A DNA stretch of 64,000 nucleotides from an uncultured Sphingomonadaceae bacterium (GTDB lineage: Bacteria; Pseudomonadota; Alphaproteobacteria; Sphingomonadales; Sphingomonadaceae): assembly GCA_947488625.1 (NCBI GenBank), contig CANKZR010000001.1, positions 1,674,001 through 1,738,000 of the forward strand, in the 5' to 3' direction. The notes below the pieces were generated by a model, which was not told the DNA's origin, did no database searches, and saw only the letters and a list, made by a program, of their open reading frames with translations. Position 1 is the first letter of the stretch. The number at the start of each line of letters is the position of its first letter. Shown one piece after another: positions 28,428-37,308 of this stretch. The position numbers and the translations under genes were made by a program.

Positions 28428-29388
28428 GCGGCGTTGCTCCGCCCCTGATCAGGCCCAGCGCGGTAAGGTAAAGTCGAAAGTCGTCAGCCGAGGCGTTCGG
28501 CGCAGTGACATTCGATGCAGCGGGCATCCCCAGTGCCTCCAGCAATGCGCGTGCAACCCTCAAGGGAAGCGATTGAGCGCTACCCGGCGCGCTGGCGAGT
28601 TCGCCATTCCAGACTACGCGGCCGTCTTGCGTATCTATCAGGCGACCGGAGATAACCACCCTATCGGCGGAGTTCCCGATGGTTCCTTGCCAGACGAAGT
28701 CGGTACCCAGGGTTTTGCCGATTTCAGCTGGATCGAGGCCCTGTTGAGCCATCTGCCGCGCGCTTTCGCTTGCCGTGACCTGCGTGTTGCGGCTTCGTGC
28801 CAGCTTGCTCCTGATTTCGGCTTCCATCCCGGTCGCGTAAAGCGGATCCACGCCTTCCTCGACGATCAACGGCAACATGGCGATACTTACAGCTTCCAGC
28901 CGCTCCACCGGTCGCGGCAGCAAGGAGGCGCCGACAATCGCCATCGCGACGATGACAATCGCTAAAGCTACAAACAGAAGCGGCTTTCGCTGAGGTCGAG
29001 GCGCTGCTTGCGAAGGTGGGCCATCATCGCTTTCGCCTTCAACATCACTGTCGCTGTCCGCCAACAAAAGGCGATACCCCACTCGTGGCACTGTTTCGAT
29101 CGTCACCGTATCGCCGCCCAGCTCCCGGAGTGCCGTGCGCAGCAGCGATAGCACGCGGTTAACCGAAGCATCCCCCACGATACGTCCGTCCCAGCAGCAA
29201 TCGATCAGATCGTCTCGAGAAAGGATCGTGCCAGGTTGCCGCGCCAGAGCCACCAGCACCTGCATCAGCTTGGGCTCGACAAGACGCTCCTCATCACCTT
29301 GCGATAGCCGACGCAGGGACGGTTCCACGCAAACGCCCGCGAGCATGAACGGTTGTTCATGCGCTAGGTCGATCCGTGACGCCAGCAT
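28309..29388 (-). CDS. CadC-like winged-helix membrane regulator, N-terminal half (frameshifted)
   Basis: The start is ATG 29388 (MLASRIDLAHEQPFMLAG); a GTG at 29460 is possible. The N-terminal winged-helix (about 15-105) reads LVEPKLMQVLVALARQPG, then LIDCCWDGRIVGDASVNRV, then ETVPRVGYRLLL, the OmpR/CadC effector fold. A linker and one membrane helix follow (LLFVALAIVIVAMAIVGASLL). A periplasmic FlgO/TolB-N-like domain (ATGMEAEIRSKLARSRNTQV...VWQGTIG) comes next. Near 28445 the frame leaves the expected protein and ends in unrelated sequence at 28309. The true continuation is the TPR frame to 27138. It is divergent from a urcA gene it may regulate. Confidence 0.68.
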   Translation of the reverse strand: MLASRIDLAHEQPFMLAGVCVEPSLRRLSQGDEERLVEPKLMQVLVALARQPGTILSRDDLIDCCWDGRIVGDASVNRVLSLLRTALRELGGDTVTIETVPRVGYRLLLADSDSDVEGESDDGPPSQAAPRPQRKPLLFVALAIVIVAMAIVGASLLPRPVERLEAVSIAMLPLIVEEGVDPLYATGMEAEIRSKLARSRNTQVTASESARQMAQQGLDPAEIGKTLGTDFVWQGTIGNSADRVVISGRLIDTQDGRVVWNGELASAPGSAQSLPLRVARALLEALGMPAASNVTAPNASADDFRLYLTALGLIRGGATPRGARSAGTGCRPQSRLCRGAGGSCQGSLPISRFKRRRTV

Positions 29389-29621
29389 CGTGCCGCTATC
29401 GTGCAAGTTCAAAAGTCGGTCCCCCGTTGGCAGAGTCGCATTGCCAATCGTTTTTGTCACTTAGCACAGTTCACGGGTTGAAATTGGTAATATTCTAACA
29501 GAATCGACTGTCATAAGGAAATCATAAGCCATTCATTCGATGGCCTTGGTAGCGCCATAACATTGAATTCGGGCAGTTCTCTTCTGGTCCAGACGGGACG
29601 CGACAACTCAGGAGAATTGCC

Positions 29622-29969
29622 ATGACCAAGACTTTTACTTTAGCCATCGCTGCTATTGCAGCCACCGTTCTTTCAACTCCCGCTGCAGCGCAAGAGCTGC
29701 GGAGTGTCGAGGTGGACTTCGCCGATCTGAACCTGGCCAGCGATGTGGGCGTCGAAAACTTCGACAAACGTATCCGCATGGCCATCGTCCGCGTCTGCTC
29801 CATCGGGGCTACATCGGACCGTATCGACAGCCAATGGGAGCGTCGGTGTGAGCGCGACACGCAGGCCAGAATAAACCCGATGCGCGATGAAAGGGTCCAG
29901 ATCGCCCGCAGCGGAGCGCGCGATCAGGTGGCTACATTGCGGATAGAGGCTCCTGCGCTGCAACGCTGA
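29622..29969 (+). CDS. UrcA family protein
   Basis: 115 residues. The signal peptide ends at AAAQE. The body carries the UrcA pattern, with VEVDFADLNLASDVGVENFDKR giving the usual V-x-(Y/F)-x-DLNL...G-x-x-x-(L/F)-x-x-R-I run. Two cysteines follow (VRVCSIG and WERRCERDT) that probably form a disulfide. UrcA proteins are small periplasmic proteins of unknown role, common in sphingomonads and Caulobacter. An AGGAGA ribosome-binding site precedes it and a strong terminator follows, so it is monocistronic. The divergent winged-helix gene is a candidate regulator. Confidence 0.85.
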   Translation: MTKTFTLAIAAIAATVLSTPAAAQELRSVEVDFADLNLASDVGVENFDKRIRMAIVRVCSIGATSDRIDSQWERRCERDTQARINPMRDERVQIARSGARDQVATLRIEAPALQR

Positions 29970-30007
29970 CACCTCAGGAATTCGTTCGGCGAAACCGCCG
30001 TTCGATC

Positions 30008-30052
30008 ACGGTGCCGGGCCCGACTGGTAAGTGGGAGGCCCGGCACCGTTTT
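30008..30052 (+). terminator. Rho-independent terminator after the urcA gene
   Basis: A 13-base perfect stem, ACGGTGCCGGGCC (30008-30020) with GGCCCGGCACCGT (30037-30049), runs into TTTT. It lies about 40 bases past the stop. Confidence 0.88.
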
Positions 30053-30137
30053 ATCTTTTGTGAAGGTTCTGGTTCGTCAACTGACACGGGTGTGCGCAGG
30101 GCTGGACGGCAAGGCTGACAATAGCCATCTTTGCTCC

Positions 30138-30671
30138 ATGTCGTCGCGCCGTCTGTTCATCGCCCTTCGCCCCCCGGAAGCCGTGGCAGAGGCGCTGCTC
30201 GATACGATGGAAGGAATATCAGGTGCGCGCTGGCAGGACGCCGATAATCTGCACGTTACCCTGCGCTTCATCGGTGAAGTGGACCGCCACACGGCGGCAG
30301 ATGTGGAAACCGCGCTGGATAGCCTGACCTTTGCAACTTTCCCCATATCCATTTCGGGTGTCGGTCATTTCGAGGGAAACAAGCGACCCAGGGCCATCTG
30401 GGCGCGGGTCGCGCCCTCCCCTCAACTCGATGAATTGCAGATGCGGGTAGAAATGGCCTGTCGCCGTGCGGGTTTGCGCCCTGAAACGCGCAAATTCGTG
30501 CCTCATGTCACCCTCGCCCGGCTAAATTCCGGCAGCGGGCTGATCGATGATTGGCTGCTTCGGCATGGCACCTTGAACCTTGGTCCGTGGACAGTCGATC
30601 GCATATCACTGTACGAAAGCGACCTTACACCGAATGGCGCCATCTATTCGGAAGTTGAAGTATTTCCCTGA
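30138..30671 (+). CDS. thpR: RNA 2',3'-cyclic phosphodiesterase (2H family)
   Basis: 177 residues from MSSRRLFIALRPPEAV. The two catalytic HxTx motifs of the 2H phosphoesterase family are present: H39-V-T-L in HVTLRFIGE and H123-V-T-L in PHVTLARL. Length and order match ThpR (LigT), which opens 2',3'-cyclic phosphate ends of RNA; its physiological role is unclear. The start is set at 30138 because translation further upstream (to 30060) has no similarity and would extend into the terminator region. Confidence 0.92.
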   Translation: MSSRRLFIALRPPEAVAEALLDTMEGISGARWQDADNLHVTLRFIGEVDRHTAADVETALDSLTFATFPISISGVGHFEGNKRPRAIWARVAPSPQLDELQMRVEMACRRAGLRPETRKFVPHVTLARLNSGSGLIDDWLLRHGTLNLGPWTVDRISLYESDLTPNGAIYSEVEVFP

Positions 30672-30866
30672 AATCACATATTCTTTGCGATTGTTTCGCA
30701 ATCAGCGCGATCCGCGCAACCGCGATTTCAAGACCCCGCAGGATGAGTGCATGACGGGACGAAGCGTGGACCAAGACCGTCTGCCGTCCGTTGATAGGGT
30801 GAAACGATACACGGCGGACCGACGCCTCTGAATTTTGCGTTGGTCTCCACAACCAACAGGATTCTT

Positions 30867-31760
30867 ATGTCGAACGCGGCAACAATCGAAGCTCCCATAG
30901 AAACAGAAGCCATAGCAATGCGGTCAGACCCGCGCGACGGCTCGACTCATCCTCCTAGTCCACCGCCACGCTCCGAAGGACGAACGTCTTCGAAAGGCGA
31001 AGAACTGCGTCCGGCCCTACGCTGGATGCGCGGTCAGATGGTGCAGGAGTTCATCAAACGTCTACGCAAGCAGCACCGGGGAGAGCGCGGCGCAAGCTTG
31101 CGTGGCCGCATGCGCAAGCGCAAGACTGCCATGGCCATGTCGGCTGCGGTGATGGGATTGAGCACGGGTGCAGCGGATATCTCGACGTATGATCCGAAGT
31201 ACTCCATCTCCTTCGCCGATCTCGATGGCACGCAGCAGCGTGTTAATGCGCTCGACCTGAAGGTGAGTGAGACCATGAAGGAAGCTCTGGCTGAAGAGGA
31301 GGGCGTGCGTCTTGTCGTATATCGCGACGTTGCAGGCTATCCGACTGTTGGCGTGGGCCATCTGGTCACTCCGGACGACGGCCTATCGGTCGGCGACCGC
31401 ATTACTTACGATCAAGCCATCGAGTTTCTGGAAAAAGACCTTGAGAAGGCCGAGGAAGGCGTGGAGCGACTGGTGGGTGACCTGCCAATCTACCAGCATG
31501 AATTCGACGCGCTTGTCGATCTTGTATACAATGTCGGTGAGGGCAATGTGTCCCCCAGTGAAAGCCCGCGTCTGAATGATGCGATTGCCAATGCCGATTA
31601 TGAAGGCATCGCGCGGCAACTTGAATATACGACAGCAGCCGGAAAGGTTGCGCGCGGCCTTCAGTACCGCAGCGAACGTCGCCAGGCGATCTTCATGGAA
31701 GCAGCTTACGACGATCCGCGTGCAGTAGAGGTCGAAACTACCGGGCAGGTCAGCGCCTGA
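30867..31760 (+). CDS. GH24 phage-type lysozyme with long N-terminal extension
   Basis: 297 residues from ATG 30867, preceded by AGGA. The C-terminal domain (about 135-290) is T4/P21-type lysozyme with the catalytic triad E145, D154 and T160 in EEGVRLVVYRDVAGYPTVGVGH. Spacing is exactly that of T4 lysozyme (E11, D20, T26). Residues 1-95 are charged and low-complexity (Arg/Lys-rich RLRKQHRGERG). A hydrophobic stretch (TAMAMSAAVMGLSTGAA) follows and may act as a late signal-anchor. No phage genes surround it, so it is a chromosomal muramidase and not an obvious endolysin cassette. Confidence 0.85.
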   Translation: MSNAATIEAPIETEAIAMRSDPRDGSTHPPSPPPRSEGRTSSKGEELRPALRWMRGQMVQEFIKRLRKQHRGERGASLRGRMRKRKTAMAMSAAVMGLSTGAADISTYDPKYSISFADLDGTQQRVNALDLKVSETMKEALAEEEGVRLVVYRDVAGYPTVGVGHLVTPDDGLSVGDRITYDQAIEFLEKDLEKAEEGVERLVGDLPIYQHEFDALVDLVYNVGEGNVSPSESPRLNDAIANADYEGIARQLEYTTAAGKVARGLQYRSERRQAIFMEAAYDDPRAVEVETTGQVSA

Positions 31761-31806
31761 TCACCGGCTCTTGTACCCGCATCTGCCCCGCTCCATCTGA
31801 CGAACC

Positions 31807-32466
31807 ATGACCTTTATTTCGCAAACACCAACAGCAAGACCCGCCCCGGCCCGTATCGTTGCCGCGCTGGCGGGTCTTGTGGTGTTGCTGGGATGCTCAG
31901 CCGAAGAGCCTATTCCGCTGGATACATCGGGTGAACTCGATATCCCCGCGCAGGCAGGTTCTGCCGCTGTGGAGGCCGAACGCGACTGCCTGCTGGTCGT
32001 ATGGGAGCAACAGGCAGCCCCCAACCCGAATTTCGACCGAGCCAACGATCCTGTCGAAGGTGGGCTTATATCATGTGCCACCGGCACCAGCGCCAGCCAG
32101 TACGAGGCTGCGCTGACGGCCTTGCGCAATGCAGCTTCGGGGAATGACCGCACTGCCTTGCTGCGCGAGTTGAATGTTCCGCTGCTGTACATAGATGCGA
32201 ACGGCGACCGCCGCGAACTGGCGGATACCGATCTTGCAGCCGACGAATTCGAAGAAGTATTCTCGCCCGAAATGTTGGCGCTGATGCGGGAACTGGACCT
32301 GAACGAGATGACCGTTGTTCCTGATCAGGGTGGTTTTTTCGAGCTCGGCGCGATCTGGCTCAGCCCCGGAGAGCCGGGTGGGCGCCCGCGCCTCGTCACG
32401 ATCAACCGTCAGGCCCTGGCCGAAGCGGCAGCCAAGGCCTCGCTGGATGAGGAAACCTCCTCCTGA
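31807..32466 (+). CDS. Putative lipoprotein, unknown function
   Basis: 219 residues. The N-terminus (TARPAPARIVAALAGLVVLLGC) is a lipoprotein signal with lipobox LLGC. The mature protein is acidic, with LDLNEMTVVPDQGGFFELGAI and a C-terminal PRLVTINRQALAEAAAKA. I do not recognise the family. It precedes the M3 peptidase gene by 120 bases on the same strand, and both may be outer- or inner-membrane lipoproteins. Confidence 0.6.
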   Translation: MTFISQTPTARPAPARIVAALAGLVVLLGCSAEEPIPLDTSGELDIPAQAGSAAVEAERDCLLVVWEQQAAPNPNFDRANDPVEGGLISCATGTSASQYEAALTALRNAASGNDRTALLRELNVPLLYIDANGDRRELADTDLAADEFEEVFSPEMLALMRELDLNEMTVVPDQGGFFELGAIWLSPGEPGGRPRLVTINRQALAEAAAKASLDEETSS

Positions 32467-32586
32467 CCGAAGCGTTCAGGCTCTTGGCAGCTTGTATCCT
32501 TAGGACTATGCGCCAAGTTTCATAAGTAACGACCTACGCCCGGTTTCTGGGCGCAACGATAATCATCACAAGGAAGAGACGCCCGA

Positions 32587-34803
32587 ATGCGCAAATCGAC
32601 CCTACTCGCCACTACCATGATCGCGGCTTTCGCCAGCGCCTGCACGACGATGGAGGATGCCGACATGAATGCTTCCGCACAATTGCCCGGTACTGCCGAG
32701 TATAATCCGGAAATCCCCGAAGCGACCAGCATCTTTGCCGAGCTTTCGCCGCTGTACATGCATGCGCCGCAGTTCGACCAGGTTTCGGATGAAGAATGGC
32801 AGGGTATCGTGGAAGAGGCGATTGCCATCCAGTTGGCCGAGGTTGATGCCATCGCCAACAACCCCAATCCCCCCACCTTCGCCAATACGCTGGTAGAGAT
32901 GGAGCGTTCCGGCCAGGTTTTCTCCCGCGCATACGGCGCTTTCAGCCAGGTCGTTTCCGCCAATATCAACGATACCATCGCCGCCACGGACGAAGCATTG
33001 GCTCCGCAGGTCGCATCGATGTACGACAGCATCTATCTCGATCCGGAACTGTTTGCGCGGGTGAAGGCGGTTTACGACAACCGCGCTGCCATGGCGATGA
33101 CGGCCGAAGACGCGATGCTGCTGGAAACCACTTACGACGAGTTCGTTCACCGCGGTGCCGAGTTGGGTGCCGAGCAGCAGGCCGAGCTACGCCAGATCAA
33201 CGAGCGACTGTCCTCCCTTTCGTCGCAGATCTCGCAGAAGATCACCACCGGTCAGAACAACGCCGCGATTTTTGTGAGCGAACGCGAAGGTTTGTCCGGC
33301 CTGTCCGAAGGCCAGATCGAAGCCGCCGCTGCCGCTGCCGAAGAACGAGGCCGCCCCGGCGAATACATGCTTTCCGTCAGCAACACGACCGGCGTGCCGC
33401 AGTTGGCGCAGCTGGACAATCGCGAAATTCGCGAGCTTCTTTACCGGTCCAGCGTTGATCGCAACCAGACCGGCGAGGCATCCACACTGCCGCTGATCCG
33501 CGAAGTGATCGCGCTGCGCAACCGCCGTGCCCAGCTGTTCGGTGAGCCGAGCCACGCCAACTGGCAGATGTACGATCGCATGGTATCCGACCCGGCAATG
33601 GCCATCGGCTTCATGTCGGACATGGTGCCTGCCCTTCGCGCAACGCAGGAACGCGAAGCGGCTGTGCTTCAGGAGCGGATCGAGCAGGATGGTCACGATT
33701 TCACCCTCGCCCCGTGGGACTGGCAGTATTACGCCAGCAAAGTGAGGCAGGAACGCTACGCCCTCGATAACGAAGAGATCAAGCAGTACTTTGTGGTCGA
33801 TAACGTGCTGGAAGACGGCGTGTTCTACATGGCGGAACAGCTTTACGGCCTGACCTTCGAAGAACGCAGCGACATTCCCACCTATCACCCCGATGTGAAG
33901 GTCTACACCGTCTTCCATGATGGTGAGGAACAGGCACTGTTCTACTTCGACCCCTTCAGCCGCGATTCAAAGCGTGGCGGTGCGTGGATGAGCAACTTCA
34001 TCGAACAGAGCCACCTGCTGGGGCTGAAGCCGGTCGTTACCAACACCCAGAACATCGCCCCGCCCGCCGAAGGCCAGCCGGCCCTGGCAACCTGGGATGA
34101 TGTGACGACCATGTTCCATGAATTCGGCCATGCGCTGCACGGCATCTTTGCCGACCAGCAGTACCCTTCGCTTTCGGGCACCAACACAGCGCGTGACTGG
34201 GTGGAATTCCCCAGCCAGTTCCACGAGAACTTCGCCGCCGAACCCGAAGTATTGCAACGCTATGCCCGCCACCACGAGACTGGCGAAGTCATTCCGGACG
34301 AGCTGATCACGGCCATCGACCGTTCCAGCAAGTTCAACCAGGGCCACAGCTTTGGCGAAGTGATCGCCGCATCGCTGCTGGACATGGAATGGCATTCGAT
34401 GGATCCTGCCGCGCAGGCTCCCGACGATGTGATGGCCTTTGAAGCAGCCGCGCTGGAGCGTATCGGTTTGCGCAGCGATCTGGTGCCGCCCCGCTATCGC
34501 ACGCCGTACTTCCGTCATATCTTCGAGCACGGTTATGACGCAGGCTATTACGCCTACACCTGGACCGAAATGCTGCATCACGACGCCTACAGCTACGTGG
34601 CGAACAACGGTGGCATGACCCGCGAGATGGGCGACCGTATCGTGGACACCTTCCTCGGCCAGGGTCATTCCAAGACGTACGAACAGATGTTCCGCGACTT
34701 TACCGGCCGCGATCCGCGCGTCGAGCCACTGCTGGAAGCACGCGGACTGATTGCAGAGGATGACGACGTTCAGGGCATCGACGGGGCCGAAGGCGCTGTC
34801 TAA
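32587..34803 (+). CDS. dcp: M3-family metallopeptidase, peptidyl-dipeptidase Dcp-like lipoprotein
   Basis: 738 residues. The start MRKSTLLATTMIAAFASAC gives a lipobox-like ASAC, so the protein is likely a periplasmic lipoprotein. The M3 zinc site is H511-E-F-G-H515 with third ligand E540 in DWVEFPSQFHENF, the spacing usual for the family. The active-site tyrosine region near the C-terminus (HGYDAGYYAYTW) is intact. Dcp removes dipeptides from peptide C-termini. Its stop overlaps that of the convergent btuD gene by four bases. Confidence 0.93.
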   Translation: MRKSTLLATTMIAAFASACTTMEDADMNASAQLPGTAEYNPEIPEATSIFAELSPLYMHAPQFDQVSDEEWQGIVEEAIAIQLAEVDAIANNPNPPTFANTLVEMERSGQVFSRAYGAFSQVVSANINDTIAATDEALAPQVASMYDSIYLDPELFARVKAVYDNRAAMAMTAEDAMLLETTYDEFVHRGAELGAEQQAELRQINERLSSLSSQISQKITTGQNNAAIFVSEREGLSGLSEGQIEAAAAAAEERGRPGEYMLSVSNTTGVPQLAQLDNREIRELLYRSSVDRNQTGEASTLPLIREVIALRNRRAQLFGEPSHANWQMYDRMVSDPAMAIGFMSDMVPALRATQEREAAVLQERIEQDGHDFTLAPWDWQYYASKVRQERYALDNEEIKQYFVVDNVLEDGVFYMAEQLYGLTFEERSDIPTYHPDVKVYTVFHDGEEQALFYFDPFSRDSKRGGAWMSNFIEQSHLLGLKPVVTNTQNIAPPAEGQPALATWDDVTTMFHEFGHALHGIFADQQYPSLSGTNTARDWVEFPSQFHENFAAEPEVLQRYARHHETGEVIPDELITAIDRSSKFNQGHSFGEVIAASLLDMEWHSMDPAAQAPDDVMAFEAAALERIGLRSDLVPPRYRTPYFRHIFEHGYDAGYYAYTWTEMLHHDAYSYVANNGGMTREMGDRIVDTFLGQGHSKTYEQMFRDFTGRDPRVEPLLEARGLIAEDDDVQGIDGAEGAV

Positions 34804-35531
34804 CCCTTCGTGATGAGGGCGCGCTGTCCGGGGTCTCCCAGCCAGCGCGCCCTTACACCCCAGACATCAATGATGATATCAAGCGACAGCGCCTCTTCGG
34901 GGGCGCTGTCTGCTTTCAGGACACCTCTATCCAGCACGATAACGCGGTCCGCGTGGTTCATTGCCAATGCCAGATCATGCAGTACCAGCACCACGCCAGT
35001 GTCCTTTTGCGCCTCGGTCCGCAGCACCCGCAGCAGACTTAGTTGGTGGGCGATGTCCAATGCGGCGAGTGGCTCGTCGGCGAGGATCCAGCGCGGTTCG
35101 CCAGTCAGAACACGGGCGAGCAACGCACGCGCCTTTTCTCCACCCGATAGTGTGGACATGGGACGATGAGCAAAGTCCGACAGGTCCGTGGCGGCCATTG
35201 CGCTGGCCACGGCAAATTTGCCCCGGTCGCCATGCGGCAATCGGCCCAGCGACACCAGATTGGCCACCGATACATCCCACGCGACCTCCGACGATTGTGG
35301 AAGGTAGCCGATCGCCTGCGCGCGCTTTCGTGGATGCAACCTGCCAAGCGGGTCACCATCCAGCAGCACCTCACCCCTATCGGGATGAAGCAAGCCCGCC
35401 ATCGCCGATAGCAAGGTGGATTTTCCCGCACCGTTCGGCCCGCAGATTGCCGTGATCGTGCCGGGTTCGAGCGCCGTGCTCACATCTTCAAGCCGGTCGG
35501 CGATAGAAATACTTCGGGCGGACAGCGTCAT
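34800..35531 (-). CDS. btuD: Cobalamin/iron-chelate ABC transporter ATP-binding protein
   Basis: 243 residues from MTLSARSISIADRLED. Walker A is GPNGAGKSTLLSAMAG, the Q-loop is GYLPQSSEVAW, the ABC signature is STLSGGEKARALLARVL, and Walker B is RWILADEPLAALD. The subfamily is the FecE/BtuD/HmuV type. Its start overlaps the permease stop (ATGA). The riboswitch, TonB receptor, binding protein and permease upstream indicate vitamin B12 import. It is the last gene of that operon. Confidence 0.88.
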   Translation of the reverse strand: MTLSARSISIADRLEDVSTALEPGTITAICGPNGAGKSTLLSAMAGLLHPDRGEVLLDGDPLGRLHPRKRAQAIGYLPQSSEVAWDVSVANLVSLGRLPHGDRGKFAVASAMAATDLSDFAHRPMSTLSGGEKARALLARVLTGEPRWILADEPLAALDIAHQLSLLRVLRTEAQKDTGVVLVLHDLALAMNHADRVIVLDRGVLKADSAPEEALSLDIIIDVWGVRARWLGDPGQRALITKG

Positions 35532-36490
35532 GCGAGCCCCCTTCGCATCCGCAGCAGCAGCATCAGGAAGAACGGCGCCCCGATCAGCGACAGGGCAATG
35601 CCCAGCCGAAGTTCGGTTACCATCGGAAGGATGCGGCACACCACGTCCGCCACCAGCACCAGCAACGCACCTGCCAGCGCGCTCGGTACAATCAGGCTGG
35701 ACGGGCGCTTGTCCGTCAGGGGTCGCACCAGGTGTGGCACGATCAGGCCGACGAAACCGATGATGCCCGCCACTGCCACGCCACTGCCTACGGTAAGGCC
35801 CGTGCCCAGCACCAGCAGTGCCATCAGCCGCCCCGGTGAAACGCCGAGCGAACGCGCGGCGGGCTCACCCAATGTCATCGCGTCGAGATCGCGGCCCGCG
35901 AACCATAGCAGGGCGAGGCCCCCTAGGGTGAGCGGCGCGGCCAGCATCACGTCGGCCCAACTGCGGTCGGTCAGCGCGCCCATCAGCCAGGTGACGATGC
36001 TGCTCATGGCGAAGGCGTTGGGGGCAAGGCTGATCGCCAGCGAGGTGAGCGCGCCTGCAAGGCTGGCGATCATCATTCCTGCCAGGGTAAACAGCGCGAT
36101 ACCGTGCGCGGGGTTTGCCGTGCGCCCGGCAATCAGCGCCAGCAGTGCCATCGCACCGCCTGCGCCCACCAGTGCGAACAGCGGCAGCAGGATCGCGCTC
36201 GCTACGCTGATGTACAGCGCGATGACTGCACCCAGCGCCGCGCCTGGAGCAATGCCGAACAGGCCTGGATCGGCCAGCGGATTGCGCAGGTAACCCTGCA
36301 TCGCTGCTCCTGCCGCGCCCAGACCGCTACCCACCACCAGCGCAAGCACCGCGCGCGGCAGGCGCAGTTCGACGAGAATCGGCACGGCATTGGGCGTCGT
36401 ATCGGGGTCCACCCACACGCGCCCCGTCAGTAGCGACAATGGCACCGCGATCACCAGCAACGCGATCAGGATAAGCGTGGCCCGAGTCAC
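35528..36490 (-). CDS. btuC: Cobalamin ABC transporter permease (FecCD/BtuC family)
   Basis: 320 residues from a GTG at 36490, which overlaps the preceding stop. There are about ten membrane helices with the family motifs LVELRLPRAVLALVVGSGLGAAGAAMQG, NPLADPGLFG and GxxxFVGLIVPHLVRPL. Length and motifs are standard for the BtuC/FecCD group. It pairs with btuD and the lipoprotein binding component to import B12 across the inner membrane. Confidence 0.9.
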   Translation of the reverse strand: MTRATLILIALLVIAVPLSLLTGRVWVDPDTTPNAVPILVELRLPRAVLALVVGSGLGAAGAAMQGYLRNPLADPGLFGIAPGAALGAVIALYISVASAILLPLFALVGAGGAMALLALIAGRTANPAHGIALFTLAGMMIASLAGALTSLAISLAPNAFAMSSIVTWLMGALTDRSWADVMLAAPLTLGGLALLWFAGRDLDAMTLGEPAARSLGVSPGRLMALLVLGTGLTVGSGVAVAGIIGFVGLIVPHLVRPLTDKRPSSLIVPSALAGALLVLVADVVCRILPMVTELRLGIALSLIGAPFFLMLLLRMRRGLA

Positions 36491-37308
36491 CCTGTGGCAC
36501 TTCTGATGCTGGCCAACCGCTCCATTGCGCGGGGAATGGTAGGACCACCGCAATAGAGCAGCGCCGGATCGAGATCGTATCGCGTCATTCCGGATGTTTC
36601 GCGCATGGCCGGATGTTCGGCGGCGCGTTCATCCCCGGTCGCAATCACCACCCGCGGCGGATCGGCCAGCACGCGCTCCAGCGGCAGGTAGGCACCCTGC
36701 CCCATTCCCCGCGCCGCCGAATGGCTGGCAAATCCAGTCCGTTCCAGCATGGCATGGGCGAGCGAGGCGTCGCCCGGCACCAGCCCACCTTGCTGCCAAA
36801 GTAAGGCCGCAACCGGTTCACCCTGCCAGCGATACTTGTCCCAGCTATCGGCAATGCGGCGGGATAGAGCCCTGGCGCGGTCCGGGTTGCCGGTTGCCGC
36901 GCCCAGCGCGGTGACCTGCGCAAGGCTGTCTTCCAGCGATCCCGCCATCCCCATGCTTTCGACCACGACACCCGCCTGTTCCAGCGCACGGCGGGTGGCT
37001 GGCGAAATGAACGGGTCGGCCACCACCATATCTGGGGCCAGCGCGAGAACTTCCTCCGCCGTACCGCCCGTTACGCCGTATTGCGCCGCCTGATCGACGG
37101 GCATGGAACTTGCAGCGGGATCGTGGCTGTAATGCGAGATCGCCAGCACCTGGCCAGGTGCCGCGATCTCGGCAAGAATAGCGTCGGCGCAAGGATTCAG
37201 GCTGACGATGGTCGGATGATCTTGCGCGGGCTGGTCCTGTACAGGTCGCACGGGCGGAGTGTCGGAGCACGCTGCCAGCATCAACGCGAGGGTCAGCACT
37301 GTCCTCAC
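36487..37308 (-). CDS. btuF: Cobalamin-binding periplasmic lipoprotein (helical-backbone metal receptor)
   Basis: 273 residues from a GTG at 37308, overlapping the TonB receptor stop. The signal VRTVLTLALMLAAC ends in a lipobox, so it is membrane-tethered. The fold matches the BtuF/FecB group: TIVSLNPCADAILAEIAAP, ISHYSHDP, VLALAPDMVVADPF and ALEQAGVVVESMG, joined by the long helical backbone. It binds B12 delivered by the TonB receptor and hands it to BtuC. Reading frames continuing upstream of 37308 are antisense to the receptor gene's end and not real. Confidence 0.82.
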   Translation of the reverse strand: MRTVLTLALMLAACSDTPPVRPVQDQPAQDHPTIVSLNPCADAILAEIAAPGQVLAISHYSHDPAASSMPVDQAAQYGVTGGTAEEVLALAPDMVVADPFISPATRRALEQAGVVVESMGMAGSLEDSLAQVTALGAATGNPDRARALSRRIADSWDKYRWQGEPVAALLWQQGGLVPGDASLAHAMLERTGFASHSAARGMGQGAYLPLERVLADPPRVVIATGDERAAEHPAMRETSGMTRYDLDPALLYCGGPTIPRAMERLASIRSATG

